Shown here in pieces: positions 1 through 7,016 of a stretch of 64,000 bases of DNA. This DNA is from Inquilinus ginsengisoli_A (GTDB taxonomy: Bacteria; Pseudomonadota; Alphaproteobacteria; DSM-16000; Inquilinaceae). Under the pieces are notes generated by a model. It saw only the letters and a program-made list of their open reading frames with translations, searched no databases and had not been told where the DNA came from. The DNA lies in the NCBI RefSeq assembly GCF_031453975.1, contig NZ_JAVDPW010000015.1:91929-155928 (forward strand), in the 5' to 3' direction. How positions within the stretch are numbered: the stretch's first letter is position 1; each line of letters starts with the position of its first letter. The position numbers were made by a program, and so were the translations under genes.

Positions 1-1461
1 GTTGGCGGTGGCGACGAAGCCCTCGGGCGGGTCGATCCGCACCGGCATCAGCGCCGGGTCCATCATGCCGTCCCATTCATGGCTGCCGTCGCCCGGCACC
101 GGCGCCAGGCCGTGCCAGTTCGGCCGCCGCGGCACATGGCCGGCCGGCAGCCAGGCGATGGTGCCCGAAATGTCGGCATAGACCTGGTTGACCGACGGCG
201 TGCCCCAGCGCCGCATCGCCGCGCGGAAGCCGTCGATGTCCTGGGCGCGCATGCCGCTCAGGCTGGCGAGATAGGCGGCCGATCCGGGCTCGAACCACAC
301 CGACCGCACCGCCACGGCGCTGCGCCTGTTGGTATCGGCATGGACCACCGGCCCGTGCCGGGTGAAGCGCAGGGTCCGCGCCTGCTCCGCCGCACCCTTG
401 ACGGCAAAGCGTTCCTCGACCGCCCGCATCCGCTCCCAGCCCGCACCGTAGCGGTAGGAGTCGGGATCGTCCGGCCGGGTCTCGTAGAGATACACATCCT
501 CCTGGTCGGCGCCGAAGATGGTCAGGCTGAAGGCGGCGGTGCCGTTGTGCCCCATCATGATGCCGGGCACGCAGGGTTCGCCGGCGCCGATCGCGTCGAA
601 GCCCGGCGCGGTCAGGTGGACGAGGTAGCGCAGCGACGGCACGGCATGGGCACGGTGCGGGTCGGTGGCCAGCACCGGCCGGCCGGTGCTGGTGCGGCTG
701 CCATGCACGGCCCAGTTGTTCGACCCGTCGGAGGATCCTTCCGCTTCGGGTGCCCGGAGCACCTCGCCCAGATCGGTGACCTCGCGCCACCGCCCGGCCT
801 CATCCAGCGTCGCCGCCAGCCGTTCGGGCGGGAAGGTCACCGGCGCCATGGCCAGCCGGAACAGCTGCAGCGCGTCCGGCGGCACCGCCACGGGGTCGAA
901 GCCGGGCACCGGCCCGACCGCCACCGGCGGCTCGATCGATTTGCGCAGCCGGTCGGTCGCGGCGTCGGCGCCGGCCAGCACATGGGCGCGGGCCAGCTCC
1001 GACAGCGCGTTGCGGGTCAGGCCGTGGCTGCGGATGCGGACGACATCCTCCGCCCGCCAGCGCGCCGGCTTTGTGCCGAAGATCCGGAACTCCTCCGGCA
1101 GCCGGTCCGGCTCGCGTTCGGTCAGGGCGACATAGGCGTTGATGCCGGCGGCGAAGCGGGTGCAGATCGCCTCCGCATCCTCGGCATAGGCGGCCCATTC
1201 CGCGACCATGTCGCCGCGGTAGAGGAAATGCCGGCAGGCGATGTCCTGGGCGAGGTAGCCGGGGCCGAAATCCGCCGCCAGCAGGCCCAGGCCGCGCTTG
1301 CGCCACAGGTCGATCTGCCACAGCCGGTCGCGGGCGGCGTTGAAGCCCTGCAGGAAGAACAGGTCGTCCAGGCTGGCCGCGGTCAGGTGCGGGATGCCCC
1401 AGCGGTCGACCAGGATTTCGGCCGGGGCGGCGAGGCCCGGGACGGTGATCGGATCAGTCAT
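1..1461 (-). CDS. Penicillin acylase family protein (Ntn hydrolase), C-terminus cut by window edge
   Basis: The reading frame is open from ATG 1461 to base 1, so only the first 487 residues are visible. It matches the penicillin/cephalosporin/AHL acylase family, which cleaves amide-linked acyl groups after autocatalytic processing into alpha and beta chains. The N-terminal DRWGIPHL and RDRLWQIDLWRK motifs are typical of the alpha chain. A GSNNWAV motif at residues 246-252 supplies the expected catalytic Ser247 that becomes the beta-chain N-terminus. No signal peptide is evident before the first conserved motif, which is unusual for a family that is mostly periplasmic. It starts 20 bp after the stop of the upstream flavin oxidoreductase and is probably cotranscribed with it. 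A GGGGAG ribosome site precedes the start. The substrate (beta-lactam, acyl-homoserine lactone or other amide) cannot be told from sequence. Confidence 0.9.
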   Translation of the reverse strand, partial: MTDPITVPGLAAPAEILVDRWGIPHLTAASLDDLFFLQGFNAARDRLWQIDLWRKRGLGLLAADFGPGYLAQDIACRHFLYRGDMVAEWAAYAEDAEAICTRFAAGINAYVALTEREPDRLPEEFRIFGTKPARWRAEDVVRIRSHGLTRNALSELARAHVLAGADAATDRLRKSIEPPVAVGPVPGFDPVAVPPDALQLFRLAMAPVTFPPERLAATLDEAGRWREVTDLGEVLRAPEAEGSSDGSNNWAVHGSRTSTGRPVLATDPHRAHAVPSLRYLVHLTAPGFDAIGAGEPCVPGIMMGHNGTAAFSLTIFGADQEDVYLYETRPDDPDSYRYGAGWERMRAVEERFAVKGAAEQARTLRFTRHGPVVHADTNRRSAVAVRSVWFEPGSAAYLASLSGMRAQDIDGFRAAMRRWGTPSVNQVYADISGTIAWLPAGHVPRRPNWHGLAPVPGDGSHEWDGMMDPALMPVRIDPPEGFVATAN

Positions 1462-1481
1462 TCGTCCCGGGCTCCCCTCGA

Positions 1482-2600
1482 CTACTCAGCGGCTTCCAGC
1501 AGCTTGCGGCCGGGCCAGGTGGCGGCTGCGGCCCGGCGGTACTGCGGCGGCAGGGTCAGCTCGGCGCCCAGCGCCTCGGCGGCATGCCAGCCCCAGCGCG
1601 GATCGTCCAGCACGGCGCGGGCCAGCGCTACCTGGTCGGCGTCGCCGCGGGCAATGATGTCCTCGGCCTGCTGCGCGTCGACGATCAGCCCGACCGCGCG
1701 GGTCACCAGGCCGCTCTTCTGCCGGATTTCGCGTGCGAACGGCACCTGGTAGCCGGGAGCGACCGGGATGCGGGCATGCGAGGCATTGCCGCCCGACGAG
1801 GCGCAGATGAAGTCGAAACCAAGGGCCTTCAACTCGACCGCCAGCACCGCGGCATCCCCGACCTCGAAGCCGCCCTCGACCCATTCCGAGGCGCTGACGC
1901 GGACGCCCAGAGCGATGCCTGCGGGGACCGCATCGCGAACCGCACGCGCCACCGCCAGCGGGAAGGCGCGTCGGCGTTCGGCATCGCCGCCCCAGCGATC
2001 ATCACGCCGGTTCGACAGCGGCGACAGGAAGCTGTGCAGCAGATAGCCATGCGCCATGTGCAGCTCGATGGCGTCGAAGCCCAGCCGCACGGCGCGGCGG
2101 GCGGCGGCGACGAAGGCGGCGGTGACCCGCTCCAGCCCGGCCTCGTCCAGCGCCTCCGGCGTGTGCCAGCCTTCGCTGAAGGGCAGGGCGGAGGGGCCGA
2201 CGGTCGGCCAGGGATCCTCGGCGGGGCCCAGGGCGCGGCCGCCCTCCCAGGGGCGCTGCGACGACGCCTTGCGCCCGGCATGGCCGAGCTGGATGCCGAA
2301 GCGGGTGCCGGGCAGGGCGACGCCGCGGGCGGCGGCCAGGCCGCGGGCGATGGCGCGTTCGTTGGCATCGGAATAGAGGCCGAGGCAGCCATGGGTGATG
2401 CGGCCCCGGCGCTCGACGCCGGTCGCCTCCAACACCACCAGCGCGGCGCCGGACATGGCGAGAGTCATCCAATGCTGCAGGTGCCAGTCGGTGGCGCTGC
2501 CGTCATCGGCGGAATACTGGCACATCGGCGCCACCACGATCCGGTTGGGCAGCGGCACCGGGCCGAGGGCGAGCGGGGAGAACAGCGCGGAGGCGGTCAT
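1482..2600 (-). CDS. Old Yellow Enzyme family NADH:flavin oxidoreductase (YqjM-like)
   Basis: This 372-residue protein is an FMN-dependent ene-reductase of the YqjM/XenA branch, a TIM barrel that reduces activated C=C bonds with NAD(P)H. Diagnostic features are APMCQYSADDG with Cys27 near the flavin, a QLGHAGRK motif at 105-111, and the substrate-binding His181 and His184 in ELHMAHGYLLHSF. RDDRWGG follows at 200-205. Length is normal for the class. It lies just upstream of the penicillin acylase gene on the same strand. Substrate is unknown; the family acts on enones, nitroesters and similar electrophiles. Assignment to the family is secure; the pairing with an acylase is context only. Confidence 0.93.
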   Translation of the reverse strand: MTASALFSPLALGPVPLPNRIVVAPMCQYSADDGSATDWHLQHWMTLAMSGAALVVLEATGVERRGRITHGCLGLYSDANERAIARGLAAARGVALPGTRFGIQLGHAGRKASSQRPWEGGRALGPAEDPWPTVGPSALPFSEGWHTPEALDEAGLERVTAAFVAAARRAVRLGFDAIELHMAHGYLLHSFLSPLSNRRDDRWGGDAERRRAFPLAVARAVRDAVPAGIALGVRVSASEWVEGGFEVGDAAVLAVELKALGFDFICASSGGNASHARIPVAPGYQVPFAREIRQKSGLVTRAVGLIVDAQQAEDIIARGDADQVALARAVLDDPRWGWHAAEALGAELTLPPQYRRAAAATWPGRKLLEAAE

Positions 2601-2719
2601 GAGGGGCGCTCGATCGGTTGCGGACGGGATGCGGTGACCTTCGGCGGCGTCACCGGATGATATGTCAGATCTTTATGTCCGCACCTGTTACGGATGCAAT
2701 GCAGGTCCGACCGGACCGC

Positions 2720-3397
2720 TCAGTTGGGCATTGCCTGCAAGGCCGGGCCCTGCGGGCCGAAGGCGCGCAGGAAGGTGCGCACGGCGTTGGCGACGCCGAC
2801 GTCGATCTCGGCATCCGCCGGCTTGGTCCCGAGCATGTGGGAGATGTGGAAATCGGCATGGATCAGGGCCAGGAACTGGCGCGCCGCCAGGTCCGGGTCC
2901 TCGACCTGCAGGTGGCCGGCATGGGCCAGCTTGGCGAAGCGGGCGGCGAGCGCGGCCCAGGCGGTGCCCGGCCCGTGCTCGCGCCAGGCCGTGAACAGCG
3001 CCGGATAGCGCTCGCCTTCGCCCTGGATCAGCTTGCGCAATGCCGCGCCGTCGCGGTTGTACAGGCAGTCGCGCACCATCCGCCCGGCGAAGGCGGTCAG
3101 CTCCGCCCCGAGCTCCCGGGGCTGGTCGGGAAAGGTGGTGAGGGTGGCGAACAGGCCGGCGTTGCAGCGCTCGGTCATCTCCCGCACCACGGCGACGAAC
3201 AGCGCTTCCTTGTCGCCGTGATGGTTGTAGACGGTCTGGCGCGACACTCCGGCCTCGGACGCGATCACGTCGATGCTGGCGCCGGTGAAGCCGTCGCGGC
3301 AGAACACCATGGCCGCCGCGTCCAGCACCGAATTGTGCTTGGCGTACTGGCCGCGCCGGGGGGACGCCGGCCGCTCGATGTCATCCGCGATCCGCAT
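2720..3397 (-). CDS. TetR/AcrR family transcriptional regulator
   Basis: A 225-residue one-component repressor. The start is placed at ATG 3397 (MRIADDIERP); a longer open frame runs upstream but would cross the operator region and into the divergent pump gene. The N-terminal helix-turn-helix spans about residues 28-68, with GASIDVIASEAGVSRQTVYN as recognition region, followed by a variable all-alpha ligand domain resembling the AefR-type C-terminal domain. It is divergent from the Bcr/CflA-type exporter at 3564, and three copies of the half-site TTGGACA lie between them, so it very likely represses the pump and itself. The inducing ligand is unknown. Confidence 0.92.
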   Translation of the reverse strand: MRIADDIERPASPRRGQYAKHNSVLDAAAMVFCRDGFTGASIDVIASEAGVSRQTVYNHHGDKEALFVAVVREMTERCNAGLFATLTTFPDQPRELGAELTAFAGRMVRDCLYNRDGAALRKLIQGEGERYPALFTAWREHGPGTAWAALAARFAKLAHAGHLQVEDPDLAARQFLALIHADFHISHMLGTKPADAEIDVGVANAVRTFLRAFGPQGPALQAMPN

Positions 3398-3424
3398 GTC
3401 CCCAAGATAGGGGGTCTTGACGAA

Positions 3425-3453
3425 TTGGACAATACTGTCCAATCTTTTGGACA
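3425..3453. promoter_or_regulatory. Probable TetR operator with three alternating half-sites
   Basis: The sequence reads TTGGACA, four bases, TGTCCAA, four bases, TTGGACA. Each neighbouring pair forms an inverted repeat (arms of 7 and 6 bases), giving two overlapping palindromes that share the middle half-site. It lies between the divergent TetR gene (start 3397) and the exporter gene (start 3564). This is the layout expected for a TetR dimer, or two dimers, controlling both genes. Binding is inferred, not shown. Confidence 0.75.
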
Positions 3454-3563
3454 GAGAGTCGCAACGGCCGCTCGCAGAGGCGGCTTGCGCTCCCCATATG
3501 GTCATCCTCCCGCCCGGGAAGAAGCTCCCTCCGCCGGCAACCCGATTTCCGGAAGCGTCCGCC

Positions 3564-4766
3564 ATGCCCTCCAAGTTGCTTCGCAACGCGATCGTCCTCG
3601 GCCTGCTGACGGCCATGGGCCCGTTCGCGATCGACATGTACCTGCCGGCGCTGCCCGAGATCGGGCGCAGCCTGTCGGCCGACACCAGCATGGTGCAGGC
3701 CAGCCTGATGGCGTTCTTCATCTCGCTCGGCGCCGGCCAGCTGATCTACGGGCCGCTGTCCGACATGCTCGGCCGCAAGCTGCCGCTGTATTTCGGCCTG
3801 GCCGTGTTCCTGGTTGGCAGCATCGGCTGCGCCTTCGCGCCGGACATCGACACGCTGATCGCCTTCCGCTTCCTGCAGGGCCTGGGCGCCTGCGCCGGCA
3901 TGGTGATCCCGCGCGCCGTGGTGCGCGACCTGCACACCGGTACCGAGGCGGCGCGGCTGATGTCGCTGCTGATGCTGGTGTTCAGCGTGTCGCCGATCCT
4001 GGCGCCGCTGGCCGGCAGCTTCGTGATCGAGGCGGCGGGCTGGCGCGGCGTGTTCTGGGTGGTGACCGTGCTGGCGGCGCTCGGCATCCTGCTGATGGCG
4101 CTGTTCCTGGGCGAGACCCGGCCGCGCGAGCACCGGGTGGACAGCAGCATCGGCGGCGCGCTGTCGGCCTACGGCGCCCTGCTGACCGATTGGAAGTTCC
4201 TCGGCCTGACCTTCATCGGCGCCTTCGGCATCGCCAGCTTCTTCGCCTACCTCGCCAACTCCTCCTTCGTGCTGATCGAGCATTACGGCCTGTCGCCGCG
4301 GCTCTACAGCGTGTTCTTCTCGATCAACGCGGTGTCGTTCATCGGCGTGTCGCAGACCACCGGCTGGCTGGCCTCGCGCTTCGGCCTCGACCGCATCGTC
4401 CGGGTCGCGGTCAGCGGCTATGCCTTCGCCATGGCGGTGCTGCTGATCGTCACCCTTGCCGGGGTCGACCGGCTGGACGTGCTGGCCGCGCTGCTGTTCG
4501 TCGGCTACGGCTTCCTCGGCCTGGTGATCCCGACCACCGCGGTGCTGTCGATGGAGGAGCACGGCGCCATCGCCGGCACCGCCTCGGCCCTGATGGGCAC
4601 GCTGCAATTCGTCACCGGCGCCCTGGTCATCGCCGCGGTCGGCCCGTTCTTCGACGGCACCTCGCTGCCGATGGTGGTGGGCATCGCCGGCTGCGCCGTC
4701 ATCGCCTTCGTCCTGACCCAGATGACCCTGGGCCGGAGTCGCCCGGTCGAAGTCCCGGCGGAGTAA
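3564..4766 (+). CDS. MFS multidrug effflux transporter, Bcr/CflA type
   Basis: A 400-residue inner-membrane drug/H+ antiporter of the DHA1 (Bcr/CflA) group with about 12 hydrophobic segments. The N-terminus MPSKLLRNAIVLGLLTAMGPFAID and the motif-A region GPLSDMLGRK are typical. ATG 3564 is chosen over the upstream in-frame TTG at 3417 because it has a GGAAG ribosome site eight bases away, while the earlier start would place the operator inside the coding region. It is divergent from the TetR regulator and followed by a strong hairpin that ends transcription against the convergent SDR gene. Substrates are unknown; relatives export bicyclomycin, chloramphenicol or sulfonamides. Confidence 0.92.
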   Translation: MPSKLLRNAIVLGLLTAMGPFAIDMYLPALPEIGRSLSADTSMVQASLMAFFISLGAGQLIYGPLSDMLGRKLPLYFGLAVFLVGSIGCAFAPDIDTLIAFRFLQGLGACAGMVIPRAVVRDLHTGTEAARLMSLLMLVFSVSPILAPLAGSFVIEAAGWRGVFWVVTVLAALGILLMALFLGETRPREHRVDSSIGGALSAYGALLTDWKFLGLTFIGAFGIASFFAYLANSSFVLIEHYGLSPRLYSVFFSINAVSFIGVSQTTGWLASRFGLDRIVRVAVSGYAFAMAVLLIVTLAGVDRLDVLAALLFVGYGFLGLVIPTTAVLSMEEHGAIAGTASALMGTLQFVTGALVIAAVGPFFDGTSLPMVVGIAGCAVIAFVLTQMTLGRSRPVEVPAE

Positions 4767-4780
4767 CCGGCTTCTGCACC

Positions 4781-4807
4781 TGCGCCCCGGCTTCGAGCCG
4801 GGGCGCA
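4781..4807. terminator. Bidirectional hairpin terminator between convergent genes
   Basis: Perfect 12-bp arms TGCGCCCCGGCT and AGCCGGGGCGCA flank a three-base loop, between the stop of the exporter (4766) and the stop of the convergent SDR (4814). There is no clear T-run, so it may act as a hairpin-only terminator. Confidence 0.65.
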
Positions 4808-4813
4808 GCCGCG

Positions 4814-5554
4814 TCAGGCGTTGGTGCCGCCGTCGACCGCGATCGACGCACCGGTGATCCAGCGCCCGCCCTCGCCGGCGAGATGGGCGACCATGGCGGC
4901 GATGTCGGACGACTCGCCGTAATGGCCCAGCGCGATGCCCTGGCGCTGGCTCTCGGCGCCGGGGCCGTCGGCCGGGTTCATGTCGGTGTCGGTCGGCCCC
5001 GGATGGATCACATTGGCGGTGATGCCACGCGGGCCCAGGTCGCGCGCCAGGCCGCGGGTCAGGCCGGTCACCGCCGCCTTGGTCATGATGTAGAGCGTCA
5101 TGTTCGCCTCGCCGGCATAGTCGGCGAGGCAGGAGCCGATCGAGATGATCCGCCCGCCCTTGCCCAGGTGCCGCGCCGCCGCCTGCGACGCCAGGAAGAC
5201 CGACCGGACATGGATCGCCAGGGTGCGGTCCAGCTCCGCCTCGCTGACCTCCTCGATCGGGCCATAGGGGAAGACGCCGGCATTGTTGACCAGGATGTCG
5301 ATGCGGCCGAACTCCGCCACCGTCCGCTCCACCGCCGCCTGCACCGCCTTGCCGTCGCTGGCGTCGGCCGCGATCGCCAGGGCGCGCCGGCCCCCTGCCT
5401 CGATCCGCCCGGCCACGGCCTGCGCCTTGTCGGGCGAGGCGCTGTAGGTCAGCACCACATCGGCGCCGTCCTGGGCCAGCCGCTCCGCGATCGCGGCGCC
5501 CATGCCGCGGCTGCCGCCGGTGACCAGGGCGACCTTTCCGCCAAGTCCGGACAT
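4814..5554 (-). CDS. SDR family oxidoreductase
   Basis: A 246-residue classical short-chain dehydrogenase/reductase. The Rossmann cofactor motif TGGSRGMG is at residues 12-19, NNAG at 90-93, and the catalytic pair Tyr155 and Lys159 is in YIMTK, with the serine in the ISIGS segment. ATG 5554 is preferred over the start at 5587 because a GGAG site precedes it and the longer form would run into the operator. It is divergent from a TetR gene at 5658 and both probably answer to that regulator. Likely NADP-dependent from the basic residue after the glycine motif; the substrate is not predictable. Confidence 0.9.
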   Translation of the reverse strand: MSGLGGKVALVTGGSRGMGAAIAERLAQDGADVVLTYSASPDKAQAVAGRIEAGGRRALAIAADASDGKAVQAAVERTVAEFGRIDILVNNAGVFPYGPIEEVSEAELDRTLAIHVRSVFLASQAAARHLGKGGRIISIGSCLADYAGEANMTLYIMTKAAVTGLTRGLARDLGPRGITANVIHPGPTDTDMNPADGPGAESQRQGIALGHYGESSDIAAMVAHLAGEGGRWITGASIAVDGGTNA

Positions 5555-5568
5555 CGGGGATCTCCATT

Positions 5569-5588
5569 TATGTGTTGAATGATACATA
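5569..5588. promoter_or_regulatory. Putative TetR operator, copy 1
   Basis: The 20-mer TATGTGTTGAATGATACATA is the core of a perfect inverted repeat (8-bp arms ATTTATGT and ACATAAAT at 5566-5573 and 5584-5591). It matches 15 of 20 positions with a second copy at 5626-5645. It lies directly upstream of the SDR start. Confidence 0.7.
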
Positions 5589-5625
5589 AATCGATAACCC
5601 GCTTGCCGCCGGCTGTCCAGCCAAT

Positions 5626-5645
5626 TATGTATTGGTTGACACAGA
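5626..5645. promoter_or_regulatory. Putative TetR operator, copy 2
   Basis: TATGTATTGGTTGACACAGA is a direct, diverged copy of the 5569-5588 site and sits immediately before the ribosome site (AAAGGA) of the TetR gene at 5658. Together the two copies suggest coordinated repression of both divergent genes. Confidence 0.65.
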
Positions 5646-5657
5646 AAGGAACCGACG

Positions 5658-6269
5658 ATGGCCGAACGGGGCCGTCCCCGCCGCTTCGATCGGACCGCCG
5701 CCCTGCGCCGGGCGATGGAGGTGTTCTGGGCGCGCGGCTATGAGGGCACGGCAATGACCGACCTGACCGCGGCGATGGGCATCGCTTCGCCCAGCCTCTA
5801 CGCCGCCTTCGGGTGCAAGGAGGCGCTGTTCCGCGAGGCGCTCGAGCTGTACGAGGCCGGCGAGGGCGGGGTGGCGGCGCGGGCGCTGGAGACCGAGCCG
5901 ACGGCGCGCCGGGCGGTCGAGGCGATGCTGCGCGACAACGCCACCGCCTACACGGCACCGGGCAAGCCGCCGGGCTGCATGATCGTGCTGGCCTCGGCCG
6001 TCGGCGTCCCGGCCAGCCCGGAGATCCGCGACTATCTCCAGGAATCCGGGCGGCAATCGGTGGTGCGGCTGAAGGCGCGGCTAGACCGCGGCATCGCCGA
6101 GGGCGACGTGCCGGCCGGGGCCGACACCCTGGCCGTCGCCAATTTCTACGCCACCGTGCTGAACGGCCTGACCATCCAGGCCCGCAACGGCGCCGATTGC
6201 CCGGCGCTGCACGCCGTGGTCGACAGCGCCATGGCCGGCTGGACCGCGCTGGTGACGCCGCGGGGGTAG
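5658..6269 (+). CDS. TetR/AcrR family transcriptional regulator
   Basis: A 203-residue repressor with an N-terminal helix-turn-helix (about residues 15-55; TAMTDLTAAMGIASPSLYAAFG) of the type found in regulators beginning RGRPRRFD, which commonly control neighbouring oxidoreductases. The C-terminal part contains GCMIVLASAVG, common in this subgroup. Start ATG 5658 has AAAGGA seven bases upstream. It is divergent from the SDR gene; two related operator copies lie between. Followed by an inverted-repeat element. Ligand unknown. Confidence 0.92.
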   Translation: MAERGRPRRFDRTAALRRAMEVFWARGYEGTAMTDLTAAMGIASPSLYAAFGCKEALFREALELYEAGEGGVAARALETEPTARRAVEAMLRDNATAYTAPGKPPGCMIVLASAVGVPASPEIRDYLQESGRQSVVRLKARLDRGIAEGDVPAGADTLAVANFYATVLNGLTIQARNGADCPALHAVVDSAMAGWTALVTPRG

Positions 6270-6304
6270 GGGCGCGCGGCTTCTTTCAATCGCGATTGGG
6301 AGAA

Positions 6305-6371
6305 GGCGAAGCCGACGAAGCAATCCATGGCGCCGCCTGGCATGGATTGCTTCGCTGCGCTCGCAATGACG
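6305..6371. repeat. 67-bp interspersed inverted-repeat element, copy 1
   Basis: These 67 bases are identical to 14267-14333. The core arms CGAAGCAATCCATG (6316-6329) and CATGGATTGCTTCG (6341-6354) are perfectly complementary around an 11-base loop and would form a strong hairpin in RNA. It lies between the TetR and the MarR-like genes and may end transcription of the former. Such elements are known as dispersed non-coding repeats in several alphaproteobacteria. Confidence 0.85.
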
Positions 6372-6393
6372 GAGATAGGACGCGCATCCCCGG

Positions 6394-6421
6394 TTGACAG
6401 CATATCGACATTATGTCGACA
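6394..6421 (+). promoter_or_regulatory. Candidate promoter/operator of the MarR-like gene
   Basis: A TTGACA hexamer (6394-6399) is followed by the inverted repeat TCGACA-TTA-TGTCGA (6405-6419), which overlaps an 8-bp palindrome TGTCGACA (6414-6421). It lies 35-60 bases before the regulator start at 6456, a typical place for autoregulation by a MarR-type dimer. No good -10 box at standard spacing was found, so the promoter part is tentative. Confidence 0.5.
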
Positions 6422-6455
6422 ATTTGTATCTAACAAATCTCCGGACAGGGGCGGC

Positions 6456-7016
6456 ATGGCGCGAAACGGAACGACGGGGCGTGGCCCCGCCGGCACTGCG
6501 GGCAAGCCGCGCGGCGTCGGCGCCGTCGTGTCCTCCGCCCATCTCGCCGCGGGTGCGTCCCCGGCGCTGTCCGAGCTGGAATTCGGGCTGATCCTGGCGT
6601 CCCACGCCTTCTCGCGCTGGCTGGTGCGCTGCATGGCGGCGGCCGGAGTGCCCGGCCTGTCCGCGATCGAGGTCATGATCCTGCATTCGGTGCGGCATCG
6701 CGACCGGGCCAAGACCCTGGCCGATCTCTGCCTCGTGCTCGACATCCAGGACACCCATGTCGCCACCTACGCCATCCGCAAGCTGGCGGCCGCCGGGCTG
6801 GTCGCCACCGGCCGCGCCGGCAAGGAGAAGCTGATCCGGATCACCGAGGCCGGCCGCGCCGCCTGCGACCGCTACGCCGAGATCCGCGAGCGGCTGCTGG
6901 TGAACGCGACCGTCTCGACCGGCCCGGCGGAGGAGCTGCTGTCGCAGATGGGAGCCCAGCTGCGCGCCCTGTCCGGCTATTACGAGCAGGCCGCGCGCGC
7001 GGCGACCACGCTGTGA
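6456..7016 (+). CDS. MarR-like winged-helix transcriptional regulator
   Basis: A 186-residue predicted DNA-binding protein. The core (about residues 37-140) is a winged helix of the MarR type: SAIEVMILHSVRHRDRAKTL, then VATYAIRKLAAAGLV, then a basic wing. A disordered Gly/Pro/Ala-rich leader covers the first 35 residues. ATG 6456 follows a CAGGGGCGG segment; earlier in-frame starts would cover the operator. Its stop overlaps the GTG start of the ABC ATPase (GTGA), so it heads the peptide-importer operon and probably regulates it. The ligand is unknown. Confidence 0.85.
   Translation: MARNGTTGRGPAGTAGKPRGVGAVVSSAHLAAGASPALSELEFGLILASHAFSRWLVRCMAAAGVPGLSAIEVMILHSVRHRDRAKTLADLCLVLDIQDTHVATYAIRKLAAAGLVATGRAGKEKLIRITEAGRAACDRYAEIRERLLVNATVSTGPAEELLSQMGAQLRALSGYYEQAARAATTL

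Noticed and set aside
79..1752. Long plus-strand open frame (557 codons)
   Set aside because: It is the complement of the penicillin acylase and flavin oxidoreductase genes, whose conserved motifs are intact on the minus strand; its translation is His/Arg/Gly-rich with no family features.
3417..3563. Longer N-terminus for the exporter from TTG 3417
   Set aside because: It would translate through the operator repeats and adds 49 residues without similarity; ATG 3564 has a good ribosome site.
3381..5567. Minus-strand open frame of 728 codons across the exporter
   Set aside because: Antisense to the MFS gene and out of frame with the TetR and SDR genes; high GC makes long false frames common.
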